From Leucobacter coleopterorum (GTDB lineage Bacteria > Actinomycetota > Actinomycetes > Actinomycetales > Microbacteriaceae): a stretch of DNA of 64,000 nucleotides. The stretch covers positions 1,054,001-1,118,000 of the forward strand of contig NZ_CP049933.1 of the NCBI RefSeq assembly GCF_011382985.1. The letters run 5' to 3'. Made by a program: the position numbers and the translations under genes. Positions 29,688-39,686 of this stretch are shown one piece after another. The notes below the pieces were generated by a model. The model did no database searches. It was given only the letters and a program-made list of their open reading frames with translations, and was not told the origin of the DNA. How positions within the stretch are numbered: position 1 is the first letter of the stretch; each line of letters opens with the position of its first letter.

Positions 29688-30824
29688 ATGTCTCAGAGTA
29701 AGTCTCCGCGCCTGAAAGCTCCTCGGCCCACCATCGAGCGTCCGCCAGCCATCTCGGGCATTCTCGCGCCCGAGCGATTCATGAAGCTGCTCGCACTCGT
29801 GCTCTTTGTGGTTGCCGCGATCATTCCCTTTATCTCGGCGACGCCCTACATCATCTCGATTCTCACCTCGGCGTTTATCTACATCGTGCTGGCGATGGGG
29901 CTGAACGTTGTGGTGGGATATGCCGGGCTGCTCGACCTGGGCTACATCGCCTTTATGGCGGTGGGGGCGTACACGAGTGGGATCCTGACCACCCAGTTTG
30001 GTTTGTCGATGCTCGAAACGATTCCGTTTGTGATTGTGGCCTGCGTTCTCGCGGGCGTGATCATCGGCGGGCCAACCCTGCGGCTCCGCAGCGACTACCT
30101 CGCTATTGTGACCCTCGGCTTCGGCGAGATCATTCGCATCACCGCGAACAACCTCAAGATTACGGGTGGGCCGAGTGGCATTCACGGCATCCCAACCTGG
30201 TCGTTTTTCGGGTGGTCGTTCGCTGACGGGCTCGACATCGGCGGTATTCACTTCAACTCGAAGGTGCTGTTCTACTACTTCGTCTTGTTTGTGGGGATCG
30301 GCCTCGCGGTCGTTGCTGTCTCGCGTCTTGGCAAGGGCAAACTCGGTCGCGCATGGAAGTCGGTGCGCGATGACGAGGACGTCAGCGAGGCGATGGGCAT
30401 CAACGGCTACGCCACGAAACTGCTCGCCTACATCATCGGTGCGGTTTGGGGTGGCTTCGCCGGAACGCTCATGGCGAGCCACCTCTCGGCGATATCGCCC
30501 AACAGCTTCGAGTTTTTGTACTCAGCGCTCGTGCTGATGGCGGTGGTGCTCGGTGGCATGGGCTCGACACCGGGTGTGATTATCGGCGCGCTGTTTGTGT
30601 CGCTCGCTCCCGAGTTGCTCCGCAATTTCTCTGAGTGGCGCTACTTGATATTCGGTGTGCTGCTGGTTGTTGCGATGATCTTCAGGCCGAAGGGGATGTG
30701 GCCAGCCAACGCGGTGTTGCCATTCCTCAAGAAACGCGAGATCCCCGGGGTCCCACCGACCTCGGTTGTCTCCGTGGTCGGTGCATCGGACGAAGAAGTA
30801 TTCACGGATGAGGAGCGACGATGA
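29688..30824 (+). CDS. livM: ABC transporter permease, LivM type
   Basis: 378-residue membrane subunit, frame intact. A basic N-terminus precedes the helices. The LivM core is GLNVVVGYAGLLDLGYIAFMAVGAY (hydrophobic), LRLRSDYLAIVTLGFGEIIRI, and the EAA-like loop GRAWKSVRDDEDVSEAMGINGYATKL. The end has VVLGGMGSTPGVIIGAL and MIFRPKGMWPA. GAGAGG lies before the ATG at 29688. A GTG two codons earlier is an alternative. The stop overlaps the livG start (ATGA). Confidence 0.92.
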   Translation: MSQSKSPRLKAPRPTIERPPAISGILAPERFMKLLALVLFVVAAIIPFISATPYIISILTSAFIYIVLAMGLNVVVGYAGLLDLGYIAFMAVGAYTSGILTTQFGLSMLETIPFVIVACVLAGVIIGGPTLRLRSDYLAIVTLGFGEIIRITANNLKITGGPSGIHGIPTWSFFGWSFADGLDIGGIHFNSKVLFYYFVLFVGIGLAVVAVSRLGKGKLGRAWKSVRDDEDVSEAMGINGYATKLLAYIIGAVWGGFAGTLMASHLSAISPNSFEFLYSALVLMAVVLGGMGSTPGVIIGALFVSLAPELLRNFSEWRYLIFGVLLVVAMIFRPKGMWPANAVLPFLKKREIPGVPPTSVVSVVGASDEEVFTDEERR

Positions 30825-31599
30825 GCCAGACGGCGAATACCCTGTTGGAAGTCAAGGATCTCGCAGTCTCCTTCGGCGGCATTAAAGCGGTCGACGGCGT
30901 CACCTTCTCTGTCGGTGAGGGGGAGATCGTCTCGGTGATCGGTCCGAACGGAGCTGGCAAAACCAGTGCCTTCAATTGCATCTCTGGTTTCTATCAACCG
31001 AATCGGGGATCCGTGACCTTTGGCGGCGAGCCGATCACGCGCCGCAAACCCTCGTACATTACGAAGCGAGGCATGGCGCGCACCTTTCAGAACGTGCGCC
31101 TCTTCGCCGAGATGACCGTGCTTGAAAACGTGAAAACGGCGATGCACTCCCACCTGCGGCAGAACTTTCTCGACGCGATGCTGCACACACCCCGCTACAA
31201 ACGAAGCGAGCAGCAGTGCGACGAGGACGCCCGGGGGTGGCTCGACTTCGTGGGCTTCCGAGCCGACGACGAACTGCTCGTCACCCAGTTGCCGTACGGG
31301 GAACAGCGGCGTGTAGAGATCGCGCGAGCGCTCGCGACCCAGCCCAGGCTGCTGCTGCTTGATGAACCGGGTGCCGGTCTCAACCACAGCGAAAAGAACG
31401 AACTGATGGGACTGATTCGCAAGATCCGAGACCTTGGGGTCGGGATCGTGCTCATTGAACACGACATGGGACTTGTGATGGAGGTGTCGGAGCGGATCGT
31501 TGTGCTGAACTACGGCAAAGAGATCGCCGATGGCACCCCCGAGCAAATCAAACAGGATCCGGTTGTGATCGCCGCGTACCTCGGGAGGAAGAAGAATGA
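30821..31599 (+). CDS. livG: ABC transporter ATP-binding protein, LivG type
   Basis: Cytosolic ATPase. Walker A is GPNGAGKTS, the LivG-specific segment is [17 protein letters not shown], the signature [15 protein letters not shown], Walker [12 protein letters not shown] and the switch histidine IEHDM. In the sequence as given the frame runs on over livF to 31669 with an unrelated Arg-rich tail. One more G at 31583-31585 turns the end into AYLGEEEE and a stop at 31597-31599. That overlaps the livF start by the usual ATGA, and the length (259 residues) then fits the family. Confidence 0.9.
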
Positions 31600-32304
31600 G
31601 CACGCTCAAACTCGAACACGTCGAGCTGTTCTACAACCGAGTCCACGCGCTGCGGGACCTCTCGCTTGAAGTCAATGAGGGTGAGATCGTGTCGCTGCTC
31701 GGCAACAACGGGGCTGGCAAAACCTCGACACTGTCGATGATCTCCGGGCTCGTGCGCGCCAAGAGTGGTCGTGCGGTCTGGGGGATCAGGATCTCACTAA
31801 GCAACAACCCTGGGACCTTGTGGGGCGGGTCTGCTGCACATTCCTGAGGGGCGCCGCATCTTCTCGACCATGACCGTGCACGAGAACCTACTGTTGGGTG
31901 GGTATCTTGTGAAGGATCAAAAGCTCATCGCTGAGCGCGCAGACTACGCGTACGAGCTGATGCCCCGCCTGGCGGAGCGGCGCACGCAGCAGGGAGGCAC
32001 CCTCTCGGGTGGCGAACAGCAGATGCTGGCGCTCGGGCGGGCGCTCGTCGGTGGACCAAAACTGCTGCTGCTCGACGAGCCCTCAATGGGGCTTGCGCCG
32101 CTGATCGTGAAGCAGGTCATGGACATAATCACTGAGGTGAATAAACAGGGCACGACGATCCTGCTTGTTGAGCAAAACGCTCGCGCTGCGCTGAAGATTG
32201 CCGATCGTGCCTATGTATTGGAGTCCGGTCGCGTTACGATGCATGGTTCCGCGGAAGAGCTCGCGGCTGACCCGCGCGTGATTGAGGCGTACCTGGGGGC
32301 GTGA
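31596..32304 (+). CDS. livF: ABC transporter ATP-binding protein, LivF type
   Basis: Second ATPase of the liv importer. Walker A is GNNGAGKTS, then [21 protein letters not shown], the signature [15 protein letters not shown], Walker [14 protein letters not shown] and VEQNA. Two missing Gs (31780-31784 and 31827-31829) split it. Restored text between them reads [20 protein letters not shown], and the total is 236 residues. It closes the livKHMGF operon. Confidence 0.9.
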
Positions 32305-32386
32305 TGCGTCGTCGTCCAGGGAATTCCGCCGCGGCTGGGCTCAAGATGGCACGTTTTGCACAGTCCGAATTGTTTACGCTTCTGGC

Positions 32387-32856
32387 ATGACGAATGCACA
32401 GATTGTTGAAACCCGTCCATTTACCGTTCTCGGCTATGCGGTTCGCACGGACTCGCGGGCTCCCTCACGGCTATTCCGCAGTTGTGGCAAGAGATCTACT
32501 CGAAGGGACTGCTGCAGCGGGTGCCCGGTCGTGTGGGCGAGAACACCTACGCCGTATACTCGCAGCTCGAAGACGCGGGGAAAAGTCGGGAGGGGTGGTT
32601 TACGTTTCTGATAGGGGTGAGCGTTGACCCCGCGACCCCCATTCCCGAAGGCATGACGCTGGTATCTGTTCCCGGAGGAACCCGAGCTAACTTCACGGTT
32701 CCGGAAGGTGACCCGAGTCGGGTGATGGAAGCCTGGAACCAGGCTTGGGGGTTCGACGACGGGCTGAAATCGTTCCACTGTGAGTACGAGGAGTACGGTA
32801 CAGAAGGGGCCGTTGTTAGCCTTGGGTTGGCAGCAGGACGTCGCGATAATGGGTGA
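32387..32856 (+). CDS. GyrI-like / effector-binding domain protein
   Basis: About 156 residues after adding one G at 32457-32459. It begins MTNAQIVETRPFTVLGYAVR, then WQEIYSKGLLQRVPG, YAVYSQLEDAGKSREGWFTF and GTRANFTVPEGDPSRV. This is the stand-alone form of the effector-binding (GyrI/SOUL-like) fold found at the C-terminus of AraC and MerR regulators. It may sequester or sense a small amphipathic molecule. The next genes include an AraC protein with the same kind of domain (33417), so the three may form one sensing unit. No DNA-binding part is present. Confidence 0.75.
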
Positions 32857-32865
32857 GCGGGTGCA

Positions 32866-33309
32866 GTGGCGATGAACAGATCTGATGCGGGCGAAGAAGG
32901 GCAGCTACTTGCCGCGATGCTACCCGACATTCGTGCGGTCTTCGATGGGTGGCCGGAGTGGGCCGCCGATCAACTCGCGGAGGTACGACGTATCGCGTAC
33001 TCGGTCGCCACAGAGATTCCAGAGACCGGTGGCCTCGACGAGTACCTTGCCTGGGGGCAGCCAAGCCTTCGACCGAGGAAGCCTCGGGTAGGAACCGCGA
33101 TCCGGCTGGGCGTTGAACACGGCGAGCGCCCAGCGATGCTCGTCCACTGCGCGACCTCGCTGATTTCGGAGTACAAGACCGTTGTGGGGCACCTTGAATT
33201 CGAGGGGAAACGCGCGGTGCTGTTTTCGCGGGATGAGAAGTTGCCAGATGCGGAGGTGCGGGTGATGATCGAGCTTGCCTTTACTTCGTATCTGCGTAGA
33301 CAGAGGTAG
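32866..33309 (+). CDS. DUF1801 domain protein
   Basis: 147-residue soluble protein. Residues about 15-135 match DUF1801: DIRAVFDGWPEWAADQLAEV at the N-terminus, GGLDEYLAWGQPSLRP (the usual WGQP.. signature), TAIRLG, a VHCATSLISEYKTV segment and LFSRDEKLPDAEV. It starts at GTG 32866, or at ATG 32872, ten bases after the effector-binding protein, so the two are probably co-translated. Function unknown. Confidence 0.78.
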   Translation: MAMNRSDAGEEGQLLAAMLPDIRAVFDGWPEWAADQLAEVRRIAYSVATEIPETGGLDEYLAWGQPSLRPRKPRVGTAIRLGVEHGERPAMLVHCATSLISEYKTVVGHLEFEGKRAVLFSRDEKLPDAEVRVMIELAFTSYLRRQR

Positions 33310-33416
33310 CTGCGACTCTGCTCGCGCAGTGAGTGGAATGCAACCAATACGCTGCCTATTGACTTTGCTGAATTGATTGGTAGAGTTTTGCGGGGGAGAT
33401 TTGGGGAGATTTTACT

Positions 33417-34358
33417 GTGCCAGAAACTAGGGGAGTCGTTTCTTACGAGGAGCGTTTCGATCTGGTTCTCGAGCATATCTACAGGCACCCCGACCAGCCA
33501 CTTGATCTTCTTCGCCTTTCTGAGGTCGCCGGGTTTTCTCCGCGGCACTGGCACCGCGTGTTTTCAGCTGCCTTTGGAGAATCAGCCGCCTCGCTTGTTA
33601 AGCGGGTCCGAATGCAGCGGGCAACGGTCCTGCTAGCTAAGGGCAAATCGATTCACCAGACTGCTGTTGAGTGTGGTTACCCCGATGTATCTTCGTTCAC
33701 CCGTGCGTTTCGACAGAGCCTCGGGGTATCACCGGCAAACTATCGAGACGAGGGCGCCCACGTTGCGTTGCGGGTAGCGCGTGTTGAGGGTGATCCAAAG
33801 CGCTTTTGTGTGACTTCTTCGGACTTCACTGCTGTGCGATGCGTTGCCATGCGTCACTATGGATCGTTCTTCACGATAGACCGCACTTTTCAAGACCTAC
33901 AGATTTGGGCTAGAGGGCAGGGAATTCAGCCGGAACTGCTTGATATGTACGGGGTATACCTGTCGGACCCGTCGAGCGTGACTGAGCAGAACCTTGAATC
34001 ACTGGCCTGTCTGGCCTTGCCACAAGACTTCGACGGTGATTTTCGTCCACTCTCGCCCGATACCGCTGCTCCTGAGGAATACACGATTCGAGGTGGACAC
34101 TACGCGGTGATGGAACACCGGGGAGCATACGCCGATATGCCAGACAGCTACGCGTGGCTCTTTGGGTGCTGGGTACCCGCCGCCGAGGTTGATCTTGATG
34201 ACTCCCCTGTCGTAGAGCACTACGTGTCCCACCCGAGAGGGAAGAGCCCGGTCGCGGCTGTCACCAGACTCATGCTTCCTATCAAAGACCATCATCAATT
34301 AGCACTCCCCAGGGGGCCAAGATTCGCCCCATCATGTCACCGAATGGAGCCAGAAGTG
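33417..34358 (+). CDS. AraC-family regulator with effector-binding domain
   Basis: Residues about 10-105 form an AraC double helix-turn-helix: LVLEHIYRHPDQPLDLLRLS, SPRHWHRVFSAAFGE, then VECGYPDVSSFTRAFRQSLG. From about residue 120 a GyrI-like domain follows (FTAVRCVAMRHYGSF to VAAVTRLMLPI). It starts at GTG behind GGGGAG. The frame has no stop before the next gene and continues through the signal peptide of the propeller protein. Two added bases (the cccc and ggggg runs near 34305-34315) would create a TGA overlapping the GTG at 34356. I place the end there, but that is an inference. Confidence 0.7.
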
Positions 34359-35956
34359 AGCGTATTTACAACGAAGCCCTCGCGGTCAAAACGAAAGCGG
34401 GCGGCCTCGGCTTTTGTGCTCGCCGCGGGTCTTGGCCTGCTCAGCGTCGTTCCCGCAACCGTCGCCTCAGCCGACCCACTCGTGCCGGTAGGCCAGAACA
34501 TCTATCTTGCGGATCTGGTAAGTTCTACACCCGCTTGGTTTGACGCGTCTGACCAGACCTGGAAGACGCTGACACTTCCCAACGATTCGAGCGCCGTTGT
34601 GGTCTCGCCCGATGCGAAGACGGTCTACTTTAATTCTCCGACCGCTGAGGCCGTTTTTGAGGTCGACGCGGAGAGCGCAGCTCTTGTGCGCACGATTCCT
34701 CTCGGAGTCAACGCGGGGTTCATTGGAGGCCCGCTGCTCGCGCTCGACCCGAGCGGTTCACACCTCTATGTCGCGGGAGTTAACGGCGTGGTGAGCCGCA
34801 TTGATACCGCTACCGGTACTGTGACAGGTTCGATCGACGTGGGTGGGCAACTCGGTGGTGTCGCCACTTCGCAAGACGGAGCAACTGTGTTTGTGGCCGG
34901 ATGGGCTGACAACACGCTGGTGGAACTTGACGCCGCAACCATGACTGTTACCCGAACTACTCCGGTAGACAACGATCCGCAGGGATTGCAGGTTTCGCCG
35001 GATGGTGCTTCTCTCTACATCGGACACACCGCGGTCACAAATGCAACCTCTGCGGCGCTGACTGTTCTTGATACCGCGACTGCCGCAAAACAGTGGACCG
35101 TGACGCGTGACGACTACGGTGCCATTCAAGGTCCGTCTGTGCTCGCTCTTTCTGCTGACGGCTCCAAGTTGTACGGTGTTGATCGTTTGTCGGGGCATGC
35201 CATGGTTGACACCGCCACACGCGTTTCTACACGCGGCACGTTGCCTTTGTCGGCTACGCCGTTCCCGTATATGGGACTCACCGCTGACAGTCGCACAGCG
35301 CTGTTCTCGATGTCTGCAAACGGGATAACCTATCTTGATACCGCCACCAACGCGTTTAGTCCCGCAGAAGCGCGCGGCGCTTCTGTCGGTGGTGTTGCGT
35401 TCGCTCCCGACCAGGCTCCAATCGCTGAGTTCACGGCTACCCGGGAAACACGGGAAAGACCACCACGTTTGACGCTTCAGCGAGTACCGCAGAGATGTGC
35501 CCGATTGGCACCTACGATTGGGACTTCGGTGATGGCGCCACTGCTACTGTTACAACCCCAACGGTAGAACACACCTTCAGCACAGCGGGCGACTACAACG
35601 TTCAGCTGACCCTCACTACTGTGTGCGGAACATCGACCACAAAAGTTTTTACCGGTCAGAGCCTTGTGCGAAACGGTGGGCCGAGCGCTGTTATCTCTAC
35701 TTCCGTGACGGTTACGGATGCAAGGCCGACAACTCCTCCGACTACGCCACCGCCCACAACAAACCCACCGCCCACAACGAATGCTCCCAAGACCGAGGTG
35801 CCGACAACCACGGGCGGTGGCTCCGACGGTGTTGGAGCCGAACACCTCGTTAGGACCGGAGGCGGGTCGAACGGCCTCCTTGTTGGCGCGTCAATCGTTC
35901 TTGCGGTTGGGGCCGTCTGCCTCGTACTGCGCCGCCGCAACAGCACTGCTCGCTAG
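34356..35956 (+). CDS. Secreted beta-propeller / PKD protein with LVRTG sorting-like signal
   Basis: About 533 residues from the GTG at 34356 (MSVFTTKPSRSKRKRAASAF). A signal peptide ends near VASADP. Repeats of the YVTN/NHL type follow, with recurring VVVSPDAKTVYF, LDPSGSHLYVAG and VSPDGASLYIGH units that form a propeller. Then comes a PKD domain (APIAEFTAT, TYDWDFGDG, HTFSTAGDYNVQL), a long Thr/Pro linker, and LVRTGGGSNG with a helix and LRRRNS tail. One missing C (35440-35442) breaks the frame before the PKD domain. LVRTG lacks the usual proline, so anchoring is plausible but not certain. A surface-binding role is likely. Confidence 0.78.
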
Positions 35957-36016
35957 TCCTCGGTTCTCGTGTGAGCGCCGTTCGCCCTTCCAACCTCGCA
36001 GAAGGTTGAATTGCGC

Positions 36017-37479
36017 TCACACCTCGGGGAGGTCGCGCAGCGCAGCGAGCGGGACGGGCTGCGCGACCGGGCGCTTTGCCGACGTCCGCAGTGAGTCGGC
36101 TGGGTCCGAAGCCGACATACATGCCACCGCGAAACCGCACACGCGACCCTGGCACCAGCCCATACCGGCGCGGGTGACACCTTTCTGCGCACGCAGGTCT
36201 TCGGCCACCAGCTCGGCGTTCCCGCGGCGCAAGGCGCCCGCGGGCACCTCTTCGCAGCGGCACACGAGTGTGTCTTCGTCTACTCGGTCTTGCCAGCCTT
36301 CGGGCACGGGATGCGCGCGGTGCATGGCATCTGCGAAGGCGCGCTGCCTGGCGACGCTGCGACGCTCGGCAGCGGTAACCGAGGCGGCAGCTGTGTCCGC
36401 GGCCGAGCCAACGGCTTCTGCCCCGCGGCACGCCCCGCGATCCTGCCCTCTAACACTGCGAGCACAGCGCCACCCACACCGGTGAGTTCGCCAGCGAGAA
36501 ACAGGCCAGGCACAGACGAGCGGCCGACACCGTCAACCACGCCTACAAGAGAACCATCTGTGTCCACGCGGGTCTCGACGCCCAATTGCACCGGTAGCTC
36601 CATCTGGGGGGTGAACCCCCATCCGAGGCCGACCCCGTCGATCCCCTCGATGAGGCGAGAGCTGCCCGAGACGAGCGCACCCCGCGCGTTGACGCGGGCG
36701 GTGCGCACGGCCTCGACTCGATCGGTGCCGAGAATCTCGGTAATGACGGTGCGGGTTCGGTAGGGGATCCGGTGGCGCAAGAACGCCGCCGCGTATTCGC
36801 CGCCCTCAAGCGCTTTTGAGGGGACCCCCGCTGCCCGGTGCGCGCGTGGAATCCAACCCGCGAGGCTGGCCGCCTCGCAGACTGCGGCAACCGAGCCACC
36901 CGCCTGCACAATGTTTGCGGCGACGGGCAGCAGGAATGGACCCGTACCGGCAATGACGAACCGCGACCCCGGAAGCATGCCGTTCTGCTTTACGAATGCC
37001 TGGATGCCGCCCGCCGCCATGACGCCGGGCAGATCCCACCCCGGCACCGGCAGCTGGCGGTCGTAGCCGCCCGTCGCAAGCACCAGCTTGGATGCGCGCA
37101 GCGAGGGAATTGCCGCGGTACCCGAGCCGTGGCTTGGCGCGAGTTCGAGGGCGAAGCGGGAATCAGTGAGCTGCCGCGCGAACCAGACACTCGTTGACGG
37201 CAGGTAGCGGATGCTGCCCGATGCAACACCCTCGTCAAACGAGGCGCGCAACCGCAGGTAATCGCTCCAGCCGTGGTGGAACGCACCATCGTCGGTGACT
37301 CCCGCGGCCTCGGAGCGGTGCCGCCAGAATTGGCCGCCCGGCTGCTCAGCGGAATCGATGACGGCAACACTCGCGCCCTGCGCGACCGCGGCGCTCGCCG
37401 CGGCGAGACCCGCGGGGCCAGCACCGACAATCGCGACGTTGACGTGGGGAGGAGTCTGAACCCGCCGGGTCTCGTTCAC
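36017..37479 (-). CDS. FAD/NAD(P)-type oxidoreductase subunit with BFD-like [2Fe-2S] domain (D-hydroxyproline dehydrogenase alpha-like)
   Basis: Alpha-like subunit of an HcnABC/opine-oxidase type dehydrogenase. It starts at GTG 37479, overlapping the stop of the Fe-S subunit. VAIVGAGPAGLAAA (dinucleotide fold), GGYDRQLPVPGWDLPGVM and VPGLFLAGELTGVGG follow. The C-terminal BFD-like domain has VCRCEEV and WCQGRVCG (four cysteines). One missing base (36421-36424) splits the Fe-S domain from the body; the restored length is 487. In the neighbourhood of 4-hydroxyproline epimerase and the DHDPS-like deaminase, oxidation of cis-4-hydroxy-D-proline is the likely reaction. Confidence 0.82.
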
Positions 37480-37778
37480 GCGTCTGCCTCCTGACCGGGA
37501 CCCCGCGACGGGCGAATCTGCATGCCCTCTTGCAGCGGAATCATGCAGGCCCGCTGGCCCGATTCGCCGTCGATCTCTACGACGCAGTCGAAGCAGACCC
37601 CGATGCCGCAAAAGAGCCCGCGAGGCTTTCCGTCGCGGGTGGTGCGCCAGGCGGGTTGACCGCTCGCCAAGAGTGCCGCTGCAACACTTGAGCCCGCCTC
37701 AGCGGTGAGGGGCTCGCCGCAGAATGACGCCTGCACTTGCGCGGCAGCCTCGGTGTTTTCGCCGGGTAGGGTGCTCAT
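37476..37778 (-). CDS. (2Fe-2S)-binding small subunit of the D-hydroxyproline-dehydrogenase-like complex
   Basis: 100 residues. A plant-type ferredoxin-like fold with C-x4-C-x2-C (FCGIGVCFDC) and a fourth cysteine in QRACMIP. It corresponds to the HcnA-type gamma subunit, which carries electrons between the two flavin subunits. The start (37778) overlaps the stop of the DAO-type gene and its stop overlaps the start of the alpha-like gene, so the three subunits are tightly coupled. Confidence 0.88.
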   Translation of the reverse strand: MSTLPGENTEAAAQVQASFCGEPLTAEAGSSVAAALLASGQPAWRTTRDGKPRGLFCGIGVCFDCVVEIDGESGQRACMIPLQEGMQIRPSRGPGQEADA

Positions 37779-38924
37779 ACGGTGACCTCCTCGAATCGTT
37801 CAGGGCGGAAAGGATCGAGCGAAAGCTCGGACGTATCGCCCGCGAGTGCCTGCGCCAGCAGTTTGCCTGTGCCAGCGGCGAGGCCGATCCCCGCCCCTCG
37901 TGCCCGCAGGCGTGCCACAGCCCGGGCGCGCGCGGGTCGGGGCCGATGACCGGAAGATGGTCTGGGCAGTACGGGCGAAAGCCGTGGTAGTGGCGCAGGA
38001 TCCGCGTGCGCTCTAAAAACGGGAACAGCTGGATTGCGTTCTCGGCGATGGTGCGCAGGGCCTCGGGGCTCACGGTCCCGTCGAAGCCGACGCGCTCGCG
38101 GCTGGAGCCGATGAGGATCGTGCCCGCCGGAGTGCCCTCAACGACGGGGGATGCCTGCAGTCCGGCGTCGGAGCTGCCGACGTTATCGACATACTCGGCG
38201 GCGTACACCTTGTGGTGCACCATTGGAGGCAGCGGTTCGGTGACGAGCACAAATCCGCGCCGCGGTTTGACGGGAACGTTGACGCCAGCGAGTGCCGCGA
38301 TCTCTCCAGCCCAGGTGCCCGTCGCGTTGACGATGTGCTCGGCAAAGAAGTCGCCGTTGGGGTACGCACACCGGTGATTCGGTCACCATTCCGGAGAAAG
38401 CCTGTGACCGGGGTGCGCACCTCAAGTTGTGCCCCGGCGGTCCTCGCGAGGCGGAGTAGCTCACTCGCGGCGAGGATCGGCTGCACCTGGCTGTCTTCGG
38501 GGTAGTAAGCCGCGCCGAGTGCGCGGTCGGTGACGTTCGGCTCAAGCTCGCGCAGTTCTTCAGGGGAGAGTGTGCGCGACGTGATCCCGAACGACCGCTG
38601 CGCCGTGGAGAAACGATCAAGGGACGCGAGACTCGACTCCTTCGAAGCGACGATGATGCCGCCCTTTGACTCAAACTCCCAGAGCGCGCCGTGTTCTGCG
38701 AGTTCACCCTTCCAGAGACCGAGCGAGTAACGGGTGAGTTCGAGTTCTGGGCCGAGCTCTTTGTCGGAGACCAAGATGTTCCCCTCGCAGCGCGAGGTGG
38801 TGCCGCTCGCCGGAAGGTCGCGCTCAATGACACGGACTGACAGCCCCGCCCTGGCTACAAAGTAGGCGGTGGCGGCTCCAATGATGCCGGAGCCAATAAC
38901 TATCACGTCCGTGGTTTTTGTCAT
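37775..38924 (-). CDS. FAD-dependent DAO-type oxidoreductase (D-hydroxyproline dehydrogenase beta-like)
   Basis: The catalytic flavoprotein subunit. It starts MTKTTDVIVIGSGIIGAATA (GxGxxG), followed by CEGNILVSDKELGPELELTR. The end has HGFRPYCPDHLPVIGPDPRAPGLW-type text, which is the DAO C-terminal FAD loop, and GHEGAGIGLAAGTGKLLA. Missing bases at 38359-38362 and 37894-37897 break the frame; the restored length is 383 with DPFRPERFEEVTV at the end. It overlaps the GntR stop (ATGA at 38921-38924) and the Fe-S gene start. Substrate is inferred from the operon. Confidence 0.85.
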
Positions 38925-39639
38925 GTGTCGCTGTCTGCCTTGCTGTTTTCGGGGTACCCGTAGCCCACGAGTTGCGGGTGTGGGCGATGTGCTCGTGCAT
39001 GAGATGTTCGGCGGCGTCTGCGTCGCCGGCCCTCAGCAGTTCGATGAGTTGCTGGTGCTCCTGCGCGGAGTGCGCGAGCAGCCCGTTCTCTGCGAGTGTT
39101 GCGATGCCGTACATGCGCGCCCTGATGCGGAGGGAAGTTGCGAGATTCGCGAGTTGAGGGTTGCCGGACTGCTGCAGCAGCAGTGCGTGGAACTCGCGGT
39201 CATCGCGAAGGTACTCGACAAGGTCACCACGCTTGGCGGCCTCCTGGCAAGCCTCCGCCAGTGCGACCAGCTCTGCGTGAGTGCCGTCATCGATGTTGCC
39301 AACGACCAACTGCATGGCCGGGGGCTCGATGAGGCGACGAAGCTGGGCAAGGTCGTCGAGGTCAGCATCGCTCATGGTCGTGACCCGAAAACCCTTGTTT
39401 TTGATCGTCTCGACGAGACCCTCGCGCACCAGATCCATCATGGCCTCGCGCACAGGGGTCGCGGAGACCCCAAGTGCCTGCCCCAGGGTTGGCGCTGAGA
39501 CCAGCTCGCCCTCAGCGATCTCGCCCGTGATGATGGCGGTGCGCAACTGCTCGAGGACCGTCTCGCGCAGGTTAAGTGGTCTGGTGAGTGGCCTCAGGGG
39601 TGAGTGCTGACCCTCTTTGGACGCGTGAAACGGTGGCAT
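38921..39639 (-). CDS. GntR-family regulator, FCD subfamily
   Basis: Residues about 20-90 are a winged helix (LRETVLEQLRTAIITGEIAE, TLGQALGVSATPVREAMMDL, VREGLVETIKNKGFRV). Residues about 95-225 are an FCD helical effector domain with the metal-binding pattern (DLDDLAQLRRLIEPPAM, DREFHALLLQQSGN, EHQQLIELLRAGD). As given, the frame continues to 38824. One more base at 38951-38954 gives an end in ENSKADSDT and a stop overlapping the DAO gene start, with 239 residues. It is embedded in the hydroxyproline operon, so it is probably its regulator; the effector could be a hydroxyproline pathway intermediate. Confidence 0.88.
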
Positions 39640-39686
39640 GGTGGTCTCCTCAGTGCAGTCTCATGAGCGCTACCTCAGCAGCGACG

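Noticed and set aside
31600-31669. A 73-base overlap of livG with livF as a real long overlap
   Set aside because: The extra tail is Arg/Pro-rich antisense-like text. One added G gives the standard LivG end and an ATGA overlap.
36017-38924. Hydrogen cyanide synthase (hcnABC)
   Set aside because: The subunit architecture is shared, but the operon contains a hydroxyproline epimerase and a matching deaminase, which fits D-hydroxyproline dehydrogenase better.
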